The notes: generated from the sequence alone by a model not told the origin. A stretch of DNA of 64,000 nucleotides from Streptomyces sp. STR69 (GCF_024519455.1 NZ_JALJRY010000023.1:1-64000), one strand, 5' to 3'; numbered from the stretch's first letter, positions 53,388 through 62,935 are shown. Numbers and translations are program-made.

Positions 53388-54351
53388 AGGGGCGGTCCAC
53401 GTGGGGGGCGATGATCCGGTGGAAGCGTTCCTCGTCCACGTTCCCTCCCGACAGCACGACGCCGACGCGCCGGCCGGCCGGGTCCGGGCGCCGGGCGAGG
53501 ACCGCGGCCAGGGCGCAGGCCCCGCTCGGTTCCACGACGAGGCGGCCGTGCCGCCACAGCTCGCCCATGCCCGCGGCGATCTCGTCGTCGTCGACGGTGA
53601 CGACCGTGTCCAGCAGACAGCGGTTGACCTCGAAGGTGAACCGGCCCGGGCTCTGGTGGCGCAGTCCGTCGGCCAGCGTGTCCGGGGTGGGCACGGACAC
53701 CCGGTGCCCGGCGCGCAGCGACCGCGCGGTGTCGTCGCCGTCGCGCGGCTCGACGCCGATGACCTCGATGTCCGGGTACAGCGTCTTGGCCACGGTGGCG
53801 CAGCCCGCCGCCAGCCCGCCGCCGCCGACGGGGACGACGAGCCGGTCCAGGGGGCCGGTCGTGGCGAACAGTTCGAGGGCGAGCGTGCCGTGACCGGCGG
53901 CCACCACCGGGTCGTCGGAGGACGGCAGGATCTGCAGGCCCTCCTCGGCGGCGATGCAGGCGGTCAGGGCGTCACGGTCGTCCCGCACCGGGTCGTAGAG
54001 GACGACCCGGGCGCCTTCCCGGCGCACCGCCTCGATCTTCGCGGCCGGGGCGTCGGCGGGCAGGACGAGGACGGCGGGTACGGCGAGGCCGCGGGCGAGT
54101 GTCGCCACGGCCCGGCCGTGATTGCCGGAGGACGCCGCGACGACGCCCTTGCGCAGCGTGTCGGGCGGCAGGGTCAGCAGCTTGTTCAGGGCGCCGCGGA
54201 TCTTGAACGCCCCGGTGATCTGGTGGAGTTCGGCCTTCAGGAAGATCTGCGCGCCGAGTTCCGTGTCGAGTTCGGGCAGCGTGAGCACGGGGGTGCGGAC
54301 CACCCGTCCGCCGATCCGCTCGGCGGCTTGGTACACGTCATTGATCTGCAT
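53371..54351 (-). CDS. Threonine/serine dehydratase-like PLP enzyme
   Basis: Fold type II PLP enzyme of 326 residues. The PLP lysine lies in ITGAFKIRGALNKL, the Asn loop in ASSGNHGRAVA, the phosphate loop in VPVGGGGLAAGC, and the C-terminal end in VVLSGGNVD. It lacks the C-terminal ACT domain of biosynthetic IlvA, so it resembles catabolic dehydratases, serine racemases or diaminopropionate-type enzymes. It could make a 2-oxo or dehydro building block, epimerise serine, or release ammonia for carbamoylation. It overlaps both neighbours. Confidence 0.85.
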   Translation of the reverse strand: MQINDVYQAAERIGGRVVRTPVLTLPELDTELGAQIFLKAELHQITGAFKIRGALNKLLTLPPDTLRKGVVAASSGNHGRAVATLARGLAVPAVLVLPADAPAAKIEAVRREGARVVLYDPVRDDRDALTACIAAEEGLQILPSSDDPVVAAGHGTLALELFATTGPLDRLVVPVGGGGLAAGCATVAKTLYPDIEVIGVEPRDGDDTARSLRAGHRVSVPTPDTLADGLRHQSPGRFTFEVNRCLLDTVVTVDDDEIAAGMGELWRHGRLVVEPSGACALAAVLARRPDPAGRRVGVVLSGGNVDEERFHRIIAPHVDRPYASAR

Positions 54352-55687
54352 GGTCGTGTCCCTGAGGGGTGAGACGGCCGGGCGAACCGCTGTCCGCCAC
54401 GGTGGCGCGGACGGGGGTCGCCCAGACCGGTGCGGGCCCGCGCAGCAGCAGGAGGGGCAGCGCACCGGCCGTGGCGACCCCGGCGGCCACGGCCCACCAT
54501 GCCCAGGTGTGGTGCAGCAGGGCGGTGCCGAGCAGCACGGGGCCGACCAGGTCCTGGCCCACCCGGCCGAGGTTGTAGAAGGTGAGGTAGCGGCCGCGTG
54601 CCTGCGGCGGAGAGAGGGAGAAGGACAGCGGGGTGCTGGCGATGTGCAGGCACTCGCCCGCCGAGTGGGCCAGGACCGCGAGGAGCAGCAGCGCGGTGGC
54701 CCCGAGGGCGCTCGTGGCCGCTCCGGAGGCCGCGTACACCAGACAGGCCACGCCGATCGCCGCACCGCTGAGCGCCGACGCGCGGGTGGCCGCCCGGTAG
54801 CTGGAGAAGCGGCGGTTCACCGGGATCTGGGCCAGCATGGCCAGGACTCCGTTGAGCGCGAGGAGGGTGGTCAGCATCCAGCGGGGCGCGTCGGTGTGCG
54901 AGGTGATCCACAGGGGCAGCACCAGCGTCAGGATGGTGTTGTGGGTCAGCAGTGCCGCGTTGACGGCCGTGATCAGCAGGTAGGCGGGGGAGCGCAGGGG
55001 GGAGCGGACACCGGCCGCGGCGGTCCGCTCGGCGGTCTTCGGGCCGGTACCGGTGGCCGCCTCGGCGCTCGCCCGCATCCGCACGAGCAGGGTCGCGGCG
55101 GCGATGAAGGAGGCCGCGTTGGCCAGGATGCACGCCTGGTACAGGGACGGCGAGTCCAGCATGACCGGCAGCGTCGCGGCCATCGAGCCCAGCACGATGG
55201 CGGCGTTGCGCACGGAGAACACCGTGCCGAGGATGGTCGCCCGGTCCTTCTCGCCGAACAGGGCGCCCATCAGGCTCTGGTTGATGGCGGGGCTGGCCCG
55301 GTCGGCCGTGGAGACCAGACAGGTGAGCAGGACGAACGCCCAGTACGGCTTGGCCAGCAGGTACAGGCTGTAGCCGGCGGCGCGGACGAGGAAGAGCAGC
55401 ATCAGCGCCCGGTGGGCGCCCATCCGGTCGGCCAGGCGCCCGATCTGGGGGCTGATCAGCAGGGCGCAGACGCTGCCCGCCGAGATGCCGAGGCCGACCG
55501 AGGTGACGGAGAAGTCCCGTACCAGGGTGAAGAACAGGATGGACGTGGCGCTGTACAGGCCCGTCCCGAAGGAGTCGACACCGGCGGTCAGCAGCAGCAG
55601 CCGGGTCTCCCGCCGGCCCAGCATCAGGGTGTCCGCCAGCGTGCGCAGCCGGGAGGCCACGCCGCCGGGGGGCGGTCGGTTCGGCAC
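54338..55687 (-). CDS. MFS transporter, putative exporter of cluster 2
   Basis: The 449-residue membrane protein has about twelve hydrophobic segments (for example VGLGISAGSVCALLISPQIG, ATRASALSGAAIGVACLVYA, WAWWAVAAGVATAGALPLLL) and the MFS loop GRLADRMGAHRALML. The start is GTG 55687, with AAGGAG about 9 bases upstream. It overlaps the dehydratase gene by 14 bases. It probably exports the product. Confidence 0.88.
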   Translation of the reverse strand: MPNRPPPGGVASRLRTLADTLMLGRRETRLLLLTAGVDSFGTGLYSATSILFFTLVRDFSVTSVGLGISAGSVCALLISPQIGRLADRMGAHRALMLLFLVRAAGYSLYLLAKPYWAFVLLTCLVSTADRASPAINQSLMGALFGEKDRATILGTVFSVRNAAIVLGSMAATLPVMLDSPSLYQACILANAASFIAAATLLVRMRASAEAATGTGPKTAERTAAAGVRSPLRSPAYLLITAVNAALLTHNTILTLVLPLWITSHTDAPRWMLTTLLALNGVLAMLAQIPVNRRFSSYRAATRASALSGAAIGVACLVYAASGAATSALGATALLLLAVLAHSAGECLHIASTPLSFSLSPPQARGRYLTFYNLGRVGQDLVGPVLLGTALLHHTWAWWAVAAGVATAGALPLLLLRGPAPVWATPVRATVADSGSPGRLTPQGHDHADQ

Positions 55688-55723
55688 GGTGTGCTCTCCT
55701 TCGCGGTGGTGGATGGGGGTGGG

Positions 55724-56779
55724 TCAGCGGTGGCGGTCCGCGAGGGCGCACAGCGGGGCGATGCCGGCCAGGATGCCGTCGGCCGGCAGGCCGAAGTCGA
55801 CGAGGGCGGCCACCTCGTCGACGCCGGTGGCGGTGAGCCGCTCGATCATGGCCGCGCAGCTGTCGGGGGAGCCGATCAGGGAGCCCTGGTGCAGATAGCG
55901 CTCGTAGGTGACGTCGAGGAGTTCCTCGATCAGGTCGTCGGAGATGTCCTCGTCGGGCAGCGACAGGCCGCCGCTGATGGTGCCGCCGCCGCCCGCGGCC
56001 TGCCGTTCCAGAACGACGGCGGAGCGCAGGTACTCGCGGAAGGGGGTGCGGGAGCGGGCGATCGCCGTCTCGGCGTCGGCGTCGAGGTGGGTGTGGAGCA
56101 TCAGCGAGACGATGCCGTCCTCGGCGCGGTGACCGTGCTCGGCGCGGGCCTTGCGGTACACGTCGATCTTCTCGCGGAGCTGGTCCAGGTCCTGGCCGAT
56201 GAGGTGGGTCAGGACGTTGGCACCGAGCGCGCCCGCGTCCTTGAAGGTCTGGATGCTGCCCGAGGAGGTCAGCCACACCGGCAGCTCCCGCTGGACGGGC
56301 ACGGGGTGCAGCCGCACCGTGGTGGGCCGCTGCGCGCCGTTGGGCAGCTCGACCGTGGCTCCGCGCCACAGCGCCCGCACGGTCTCCAGCTGGTCGAGCA
56401 TGACGTCGCGCCGGCCGGCGTAGGACGCCGGGCTCAGGACGAAGTCGTTGGTGTTCCAGCCCGCGCCGAAGGAGATGGCGGCCCGCCCGTCGGACAGGTT
56501 GTCGACCACGGACCAGTCCTCGGCCACCCGGACGGTGTTGTGCAGGGGCGAGATGAGGCTTCCGGCCCGCAGCTGCATCCGGTGCGTCACCGTGGCCAGC
56601 GCGGCGCTGGTGAGCGCCGGATTGGGGAAGACACCGCCGAACGTGTCGAAGTGCCGTTCCGGGGTCCACACGGCGTCGAGTCCGCCGTCGTCGGCGAGCC
56701 GGGCGGCGTCCAGCATCGTGCGGTAGGTCTCGTGGGCGTCGCCGGTGGCGGAGGCGAAGAACATGATGCCGAAACGCAT
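55724..56779 (-). CDS. Luciferase-like FMN monooxygenase, MupA type
   Basis: The 351-residue protein has the luciferase-like pattern MRFGIMFFAS, DAVWTPERHFDTFGGVFPNP, LRAGSLISPLHN, ISFGAGWN, and LTSSGSIQTFKDAG. Members of this group in natural-product clusters often oxidise carrier-bound amino acids, some at nitrogen and some at carbon. The FMN reductase of the same operon can supply reduced flavin. ATG 56779. The site of oxidation cannot be read from the sequence. Confidence 0.9.
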   Translation of the reverse strand: MRFGIMFFASATGDAHETYRTMLDAARLADDGGLDAVWTPERHFDTFGGVFPNPALTSAALATVTHRMQLRAGSLISPLHNTVRVAEDWSVVDNLSDGRAAISFGAGWNTNDFVLSPASYAGRRDVMLDQLETVRALWRGATVELPNGAQRPTTVRLHPVPVQRELPVWLTSSGSIQTFKDAGALGANVLTHLIGQDLDQLREKIDVYRKARAEHGHRAEDGIVSLMLHTHLDADAETAIARSRTPFREYLRSAVVLERQAAGGGGTISGGLSLPDEDISDDLIEELLDVTYERYLHQGSLIGSPDSCAAMIERLTATGVDEVAALVDFGLPADGILAGIAPLCALADRHR

Positions 56780-56825
56780 GGTGACTCCAGTTCCCGAGCC
56801 CGGCGACCGCCGGGCTGCTGCCGTG

Positions 56826-58892
56826 TCAGGAAGCCCGCCGCACGGGGGCCTTGTGGGCGGTGAACGCGAAGACGTGCCCGCGGGCCGGCAGGCTCTGCGG
56901 CAGTGCCCCGCGCTCCAGGGCGGCCGCCCCGGCGGCGATCTCCTCGTCCCCGGCCGTGTCGGGCAGGGGCCAGGCGATGCTCAGCACGTTCCGGCCGCGG
57001 CGCAGCAGCCCGGCGGGCACGGTGAGCGAGTGCTTCGTCCAGGTGTCGCCGAGCGGCTGCTCGAAGCAGGGTTTGCCGTTCACGGTGAGGGTGACGGCGG
57101 CCTCGGCCGTCCGGGGCCGCGGCAGCCGCCAGGCGAGGGTGAGCACGGTGTCCGCGGGATCGTCGACGACGAGGTGGAACTCGCTGGTCAGATCGCGTGC
57201 CAGGAGGTACGCGGCCCCGCTGCCGGTGGACGCTCCCAGGCGTTCGCCGAAGGTCGTGGCCTGTGCCTGGTCGGCCAGCAGGTCCACGGTGTCGCCGGCC
57301 TGCTCGGCGATCAGCAGCTTCTCGTAGCTCTCCCGCACGTCCACGCCCGCCGCGGCCAGGGCCTCCACCATGCCCTCGCGCAGCGTGTGGTCGGCGAGCT
57401 TGCCGGTCAGACGGGTGTCGCCGGCCACGAGATAGCGGGCGAACTGCGGCAGGACGGCGGACCGTTCGTAGCTGGCGCACATCCAGTGCGGCGCGGTGCG
57501 GGTCTGGTAGTCGAGGTAGTCCTCGATACGGGGGGCGATGCCGGGGTCGAGTTCCAGCGCCCGGTCCAGGTGGTGGCGCAGCAGTTCGGCGGGCTGGCCG
57601 TAGTGGGCGTTGTGCACCGCGGCCAGGAGGTGGGCGGCCGCCGCCTGGGCGGGGGTGGGTCCGCTCGCCGCCCGGACCAGGTCGGCCGCAGCGGGTGCCG
57701 GGCTGCCCAGCGCGGTGGCGGTGGCCGAGGCGGCAGCGGCGGCGGCCAGGGCGAGCCCCCCGAAGGAGAGGTGGCAGTAGTCGAGGTGGAAGCGCCGGCC
57801 GGGCAGGGCGCCGTCGTCCGCCGCGCGGAAGAGCCGGGGCAGGTCGACGAGGTGGAAGCCGTGTTCCTGCGCCTTGCGGCGCATCTCGGCCTGGACAACG
57901 GCGAGGATGCGCGGCGAGTGGAGGGTGAAGAGGCCGACCGCGGCGTCCTTGGCGGTCACCAGGGCCTGTTCGCGGGTCGTCTCGTCACCGTTCGCGGCGG
58001 CGGCGCGGGCCAGCAGACGGCCGCTGACCGGGCTGGTGCCGCCGTCGAGCCGGGTCAGCTCGTGGGCCAGGCCCAGGGCCTCCTCGTGGCGGCCGGCCTC
58101 CAGCGCGTCGAGCGTACGGGCCCGCAGCCGCAGCCAGCGCGCCCCGGCGTCCCCGGGCAGGGCGGGACACACCAGGGAGCGCTCGTCCTCCCAGTCGGCG
58201 AGGTTGAACTCGGGGACGACCAGCGTCACCGGTGCGCCGCATCCGGCGGCGGTGGCCGCGAGGAGGTCGAGGAAGCGGCCGGAACGCTCCACGACGAAGT
58301 CCTGGAAGAGCCGCCCGGCGGCCGGGTAGCCGCCCTCGCGCAGGGCCTCGGCGAGCCGCTGCAGCTGATGCGGGGTCGGGTCGATGTTGTTCCAGTTGTT
58401 GCCCGCGTACACCACCAGGGCGTCGGGCCGCAGGCCGGCCGCCTCCTCCAGCACCTGCTCCAGGTCGCCGAAGTTCGCGTTGGTGCGGGCCAGGTCCAGG
58501 ACGTCGACGTCGGCGAGCCCGGCGACCGGGGTGAGCATCCCACCCAGGACACTGGCGAAGCTGAAGGCCGGGTCGTAGAAGTAGCCTCGCGCGGCGGACT
58601 CGCCGAGGACCACGGTCCGGCGGCGGCCGGGTGCGAGCGGCAGCCGGTCGAGGTCCGCCCAGTACCGCCACTGGTCGCGCCGGGCGGGATCGCGGACGTA
58701 CTCCTGCTCCGTGCGGCGCCACACCCCCACGGTGTCCGGGGCGGTGGCGGCCGCCGGCACGGGTGCGGGCGGCTCGGCGGGGTGGGCCGTGCCGAGTTTC
58801 TGCAGCAGCGCCAGGGCCAGCGTGCCGTTCTCGCCGGACAGCAGCTCGCTCAGGCGCCGGGTGTAGACGCGGTTCAGGTCATCAGTGCTCAT
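56826..58892 (-). CDS. SGNH/GDSL-hydrolase-like protein
   Basis: A large protein of 688 residues. The first half has the SGNH blocks in order: VVLGESAARGYFYDP (Ser in GES), VDVLDLARTNANFGDL, LVVYAGNNWNNIDP (Asn block), and HLDYCHLSFGG (Asp/His block). A helical middle part follows. The last ~130 residues look like a beta-rich carbohydrate-binding or jelly-roll domain (FHLVVDDPADTVLTLAWRL, VTLTVNGKPCFEQPLG). There is no signal peptide, so it should act in the cytoplasm, as an esterase or acyl transferase on a pathway intermediate. GAAGG precedes ATG 58892. The family role is uncertain. Confidence 0.65.
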   Translation of the reverse strand: MSTDDLNRVYTRRLSELLSGENGTLALALLQKLGTAHPAEPPAPVPAAATAPDTVGVWRRTEQEYVRDPARRDQWRYWADLDRLPLAPGRRRTVVLGESAARGYFYDPAFSFASVLGGMLTPVAGLADVDVLDLARTNANFGDLEQVLEEAAGLRPDALVVYAGNNWNNIDPTPHQLQRLAEALREGGYPAAGRLFQDFVVERSGRFLDLLAATAAGCGAPVTLVVPEFNLADWEDERSLVCPALPGDAGARWLRLRARTLDALEAGRHEEALGLAHELTRLDGGTSPVSGRLLARAAAANGDETTREQALVTAKDAAVGLFTLHSPRILAVVQAEMRRKAQEHGFHLVDLPRLFRAADDGALPGRRFHLDYCHLSFGGLALAAAAAASATATALGSPAPAAADLVRAASGPTPAQAAAAHLLAAVHNAHYGQPAELLRHHLDRALELDPGIAPRIEDYLDYQTRTAPHWMCASYERSAVLPQFARYLVAGDTRLTGKLADHTLREGMVEALAAAGVDVRESYEKLLIAEQAGDTVDLLADQAQATTFGERLGASTGSGAAYLLARDLTSEFHLVVDDPADTVLTLAWRLPRPRTAEAAVTLTVNGKPCFEQPLGDTWTKHSLTVPAGLLRRGRNVLSIAWPLPDTAGDEEIAAGAAALERGALPQSLPARGHVFAFTAHKAPVRRAS

Positions 58893-58906
58893 GGGACTGC
58901 CTTCGC

Positions 58907-60691
58907 CTAGAGGAGGGTGTAGACGGAGTCGCTGACCACCGACGCGCGCGGCGGGCGGGTTCCTTCGAACCAGGTGCGCCAGGAGGCGGGCAGGTTCTCC
59001 CGGTCGATCACGAAGTCCTCCAGCACCAGGCAGTCGATGGCCGAGCGCAGGAAGCACAGCAGCGCGTCCTGCGGGGTGCACACGATCGGCTCGCCGCGCA
59101 GGTTGAACGAGGTGTTCAGGACGATGGGGCAGTCGGTCCGCTCCTCGAACGCCTTGATGAGGCGGTAGAAGCGGCCGTTGTCGGCCGCGGTGACGGTCTG
59201 CACCCGGGCGGAGCGGTCCACGTGGGTGATGGCCGGCAGATCCAGGGGCGAGATCACCTCGCACGTCTCCAGCATGAACGGCGAGGAGTGGTCGAGCCGG
59301 AAGTGCTCGGCGGCCTTCTCGGCGAGCACGGCGGGCGCGAAGGGCCGGAAGGCCTCCCGCATCTTGACGGAGGCGTTGATGCGGTCGCGCATGTCGGACC
59401 CGCGCGGGTCGGCGAGGATGGAACGTCCGCCCAGCGCCCGCGGCCCGAACTCCATCCGGCCGTGGTACCAGCCGATGACCTTCCCCGCGGCGAGCCGGTC
59501 GGCGACGGCGCCGAGCAGTTCGGGCTCGCGGCCGCGGAAGTCCTGGAAGCCGCGCTCGCCCGCCGCCTCCAGGCTCCTGGCCACCTCGGTGGCGGGAACC
59601 GGCGGGCTGAGCAGCGCCGAGCGCATCCGGGCCGGGGAGATCCGGCTGCCGGTGATCCGCTGGTGGGCCACCGCCGCCGCGCCGAGACTGCCCCCGGCGT
59701 CGCCCGCGGCCGGCTGGACGAAGACCTCCTCGAACGGGCCCTCCTCGACGACACGGCGCGTGGCCACCACGTTGAGCGCGACGCCGCCGGCCATGCACAG
59801 CCGGTCGCTGGGCACCAGGCGCCGGGCCCGGGCGGCGAGGGCGAGCAGGGTCTCCTCGGTGACCAGCTGGAGGCTGCGGGCGAGGTCGCAGTGGATCTGC
59901 TCGATCTCCGACTCCGGCTCCCTGGGCGGCACCTGGAGCAGCTCGGTGAGCCGCTCGGTGCCCATGCCGTCGGGGTTGCGGAAGTCGAAGTAGGACAGGT
60001 CGAGGGCGAAGGTGCCGTCGTCGGCGACGGTGATCAGCTGCCGTACCCGGTCGGCGAACCGGGGCTCTCCGTAGGGCGCGAGGCCCATCACCTTGTACTC
60101 GCCCTCGTTGACCTCGAACCCGAGGTGTCCGGTGACCGTCGAGTACAGCAGGCCCAGGGAGTGCGGGAAGCGGACCTCGTCGACCAGGTCGAGCCGGTCG
60201 CCGTCGCCCCGGCCCCAGGTGGTGGTGGCCCACTCGCCGACCGCGTCGACGGTCAGGACGGCCGCGTCGGGGAAGCCGGAGTAGTAGTAGGCGCTGGCCG
60301 CGTGGGAGAGGTGGTGCTCGACTATTTCCAGGCGGCCGTCGAAGCCGAGGACCTCCCGGATGTCCCGGCGCGGCCGGTCCGCGTCGAACCGGAAGAGCGC
60401 CTCCGGCCGGGTGTCGGGCACCTTCGGCAGCCCCATCCACAGCTGCCGGTCGAGCTTTTTGACCGGGTCCTCGTAGTACGCCACGCAGTCGACGTCGGCG
60501 ATGGTGAGCCCCGCCTCGTCCAGGCAGTGCCGCAGCGCCCGGTGCGGAATGCCCGGGTCCTGCTTCCTACGCGTGAAGCGCTCCTCGTGCGCCGCGTTGA
60601 CCAGTTCGCCGCCGACGAGCAGGGCCACGGCGGAGTCGTGGAAGTGCGCCGAGACCCCGACGACGACCGGACCGTCCTTCCGGGCCCCCAT
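58907..60691 (-). CDS. O-carbamoyltransferase (NodU/TobZ type)
   Basis: The 594-residue enzyme uses carbamoyl phosphate and ATP to put a carbamoyl group on a hydroxyl. Motifs seen are VVVGVSAHFHDSAVALL, AAHEERFTRRKQDPGIP, the metal and nucleotide part VEHHLSHAASAYYYSGF, VGEWATTTWG, EYKVMGLAPYG, LCMAGGVALNVVATRRV, the YrdC-like C-terminal region with FGPRALGGRSILADPR, and LNTSFNLRGEPIVCTP. Both halves look intact. ATG 60691 overlaps the upstream stop in TGATG; GTG 60694 is one codon earlier. It indicates a carbamoylated product and explains the interest of the CarB-like gene downstream. Confidence 0.94.
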   Translation of the reverse strand: MGARKDGPVVVGVSAHFHDSAVALLVGGELVNAAHEERFTRRKQDPGIPHRALRHCLDEAGLTIADVDCVAYYEDPVKKLDRQLWMGLPKVPDTRPEALFRFDADRPRRDIREVLGFDGRLEIVEHHLSHAASAYYYSGFPDAAVLTVDAVGEWATTTWGRGDGDRLDLVDEVRFPHSLGLLYSTVTGHLGFEVNEGEYKVMGLAPYGEPRFADRVRQLITVADDGTFALDLSYFDFRNPDGMGTERLTELLQVPPREPESEIEQIHCDLARSLQLVTEETLLALAARARRLVPSDRLCMAGGVALNVVATRRVVEEGPFEEVFVQPAAGDAGGSLGAAAVAHQRITGSRISPARMRSALLSPPVPATEVARSLEAAGERGFQDFRGREPELLGAVADRLAAGKVIGWYHGRMEFGPRALGGRSILADPRGSDMRDRINASVKMREAFRPFAPAVLAEKAAEHFRLDHSSPFMLETCEVISPLDLPAITHVDRSARVQTVTAADNGRFYRLIKAFEERTDCPIVLNTSFNLRGEPIVCTPQDALLCFLRSAIDCLVLEDFVIDRENLPASWRTWFEGTRPPRASVVSDSVYTLL

Positions 60692-62562
60692 CACCGGCCC
60701 CGCCGCGGCAGGCCGTACTCGTCGAGCAGCAGGTTGAACGTGATGACAGTCATCAGCAGGTCTCTTTCGAAGGGGACGTTGATCCGGAACCCGGGCCGGG
60801 AGTACTCCTCGACGAGTCGCGCGACGGCGGCCGGGTCGAAGTAGCCGTCCGCCTCGATCCGCCCGGGCTCCAGGAGCGACTCGACGAGTTCGTCCCGCTG
60901 CCGCAGCAGGTAGGGGCTGCCCGGAGCGGTGAAGCCGAACTTCTCGCGGTCCACGATCGATGCCGGGATCCAGTCGCGTGCCACCTGCTTGAGCAGGTAC
61001 TTCTCCTCCAGGCCCCGCACTTTCAGGTCCGGTGGCACGGTGGCCAGGAATTCCACGAGTTCCCGGTCGAGGAACGGGTGCCGGCTCTCCACGGAGTTGG
61101 CGAAGGCCATCCGGTCGCCGTGGTCGCCCAGGAGGTGGTCGGCGAGGCGCACCTTGAGATCGATGTAGGAGCGGCGGTGCAGCGGGTGCAGCCCCACGAG
61201 GCGTTCCCGGTCGAGCAGCGGATGCTCCAGGCAGTCGATGTCCGGGAAGTCCTCCAGGAGGCCGTCCGCGTACAGGGCGCGCTTGGTGGTGCGGAAGGCG
61301 ACGTCGTCACCCTCGTAGAAGAAGTTCTCGTCGCCCCACACCCGGCCCCGCAGTTCGGCCTCGCGCAGCTCGTCCGGTCCGAAGCCGGTGACCTGGCCGC
61401 CGCGCACCTGGTCGAAGCGGTAGCCGATGTAGCCGCCGAAGAACTCGTCGGCTCCCTGTCCGGTCAGCACCACCTTGACGCCGTTGTCGCGGACGGTCTC
61501 CGACAGTGCCATGGCGGCGGCGTCGAAGGACTCCTTCAGGGGGCACTCGGTGTGCCGGATCACCTGGGCGAGCCGCTCGCTGATCTCGTCGCCGTGGATG
61601 AACCGCTCGTGGTGCTCGGTGCGCAGGACGCGGCTCATCGTGCGCTGGTGGTCGGCCTCGGACAGCTCCCGCTCGGGGAAGGCCGCGGAGAACGACGGGA
61701 TGTCCGCGTCCGGCATCAGCCGCCGCATGATGGCGCCGACCAGCGACGAGTCGAGGCCGCCGCTCAGGTACAGGCCCACGCCCACGTCGGACAGGAGGCG
61801 TTTCTCGACCGACTTGACGAGGAGTTCTTCCAGGCGTTCGGCGTAGTGGCGCTCGCTGTGCTGTTCCACGGGCTCGTCGGCGCGGGGATAGACGAGATCC
61901 CAGTACTTCTGCTCCCGCGGCTGCTCGCCGAGCCGGCACAGCACCGTGGTGCCCGGTGGAACGCTCCGCACGCCCCGGAACATGGTGCGCGGGCTGACCA
62001 GGCCGGGCAGGGTCAGGACCTGGTCCAGGCCCACCGGGTCCACGTCCCGTTCCACCGCCGGGTGCTGGAGGATCGCCTTGATCTCGGAGGCGAACACGAG
62101 CGTGTCGCCGGTGCTCGTGTAGAAGAGCGGGGTGACCCCGAAGTGGTCCCGGGCGCCGAGGAAGAGACGCTCGCGCCGGTCGTAGAGCACGAGCGCGAAC
62201 TGCCCGTCCAGCCTGCGGACGAAGTCGCTGCCGTACTCCTCGTAGAGGTGGGGGACGACCTCGGTGTCGCAGGTGGTCTTGAAGACATGGCCCCGCGCCG
62301 CCAGCTGCCGTCTGAGGTCACGGTGGTTGTAGATCTCCCCGGTGGTCATGGCGACCACGCGGCCGTCCTCGCTGTACATCGGCTGCTGGCCGCCGGCCGG
62401 GTCGTTGATGGCCAGCCGGGCGAAACCGAAAGCGACGTGCTCCTCCACGTGGGAGCCGAAGGAATCGGGGCCGCGATGGTGGATGGCGTTCTGCATGGAC
62501 CTGAGTTCAGGGGCCTCGGCGGGAATCGCCTTCGTGCTGATGAATCCACATAGTCCGCACAT
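60691..62562 (-). CDS. Asparagine-synthase-like amidotransferase
   Basis: The 623-residue protein has a glutaminase half starting with the catalytic Cys (MCGLCGFISTK), with HHRGPDSFG and TGEIYNHRDLRR, and a synthetase half with the ATP site YLSGGLDSSLVGAI, VVLTGQGADEFFGGYIGYRF, and SRHPFLDRELVEF. All key residues are present. It could amidate an acid on the product or make an asparagine-like precursor. It is the first gene of the 13-gene leftward run. ATG 62562 has only a weak ribosome site (GGGGAACGG). Confidence 0.93.
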   Translation of the reverse strand: MCGLCGFISTKAIPAEAPELRSMQNAIHHRGPDSFGSHVEEHVAFGFARLAINDPAGGQQPMYSEDGRVVAMTTGEIYNHRDLRRQLAARGHVFKTTCDTEVVPHLYEEYGSDFVRRLDGQFALVLYDRRERLFLGARDHFGVTPLFYTSTGDTLVFASEIKAILQHPAVERDVDPVGLDQVLTLPGLVSPRTMFRGVRSVPPGTTVLCRLGEQPREQKYWDLVYPRADEPVEQHSERHYAERLEELLVKSVEKRLLSDVGVGLYLSGGLDSSLVGAIMRRLMPDADIPSFSAAFPERELSEADHQRTMSRVLRTEHHERFIHGDEISERLAQVIRHTECPLKESFDAAAMALSETVRDNGVKVVLTGQGADEFFGGYIGYRFDQVRGGQVTGFGPDELREAELRGRVWGDENFFYEGDDVAFRTTKRALYADGLLEDFPDIDCLEHPLLDRERLVGLHPLHRRSYIDLKVRLADHLLGDHGDRMAFANSVESRHPFLDRELVEFLATVPPDLKVRGLEEKYLLKQVARDWIPASIVDREKFGFTAPGSPYLLRQRDELVESLLEPGRIEADGYFDPAAVARLVEEYSRPGFRINVPFERDLLMTVITFNLLLDEYGLPRRGR

Positions 62563-62935
62563 TTAAATAGACCGTTCCCCCAGGGTCGATGACGCGAGTG
62601 CCGCACGGCCGCACTTTCCACGCAGGGACATGGGTGGCTCATGAAAGGGCACTCGGGGACCCAGGAAACGTAGCACCGGACGGGTGTGCCGACAGGGCCT
62701 GTCGAGTGCTTCTCCAGCGTCCCTCCAGAATGCGTCCTTTCCCTCCGCGACCTGCTCGGACCGCCGTCCCGGACCCGCTTGTGACGCACTGAAGGATCGC
62801 TTGAACACGCAACGGCCGGCATTGACCGATTGCTGCGCCCGACCGTTGTATGAGAACTCATGAACCCGATTCCGCAAGCTCCTTCGATGCGCTCCCGGAT
62901 ATTCCGTCACGAGCGACGCGAGGCGGTCATTTTCC
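62563..62935. promoter_or_regulatory. Divergent control region of cluster 2
   Basis: The 373 bases between the leftward 13-gene operon and the rightward AMP-ligase gene must hold both promoters. A 15-bp palindrome, CGACAG-GGC-CTGTCG, is at 62690-62704 and may be an operator. For the leftward operon I see only a weak TACGTT at about 62667-62672 on the minus strand, with no good -35. No coding sequence was recognised. Confidence 0.45.
62822..62851 (+). promoter_or_regulatory. Putative promoter of the AMP-ligase gene
   Basis: TTGACC (62822-62827) and TTGTAT (62846-62851) are 18 bp apart. The -35 is very good; the -10 lacks the usual TA at its start. The leader would be about 80 bases. Confidence 0.35.
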
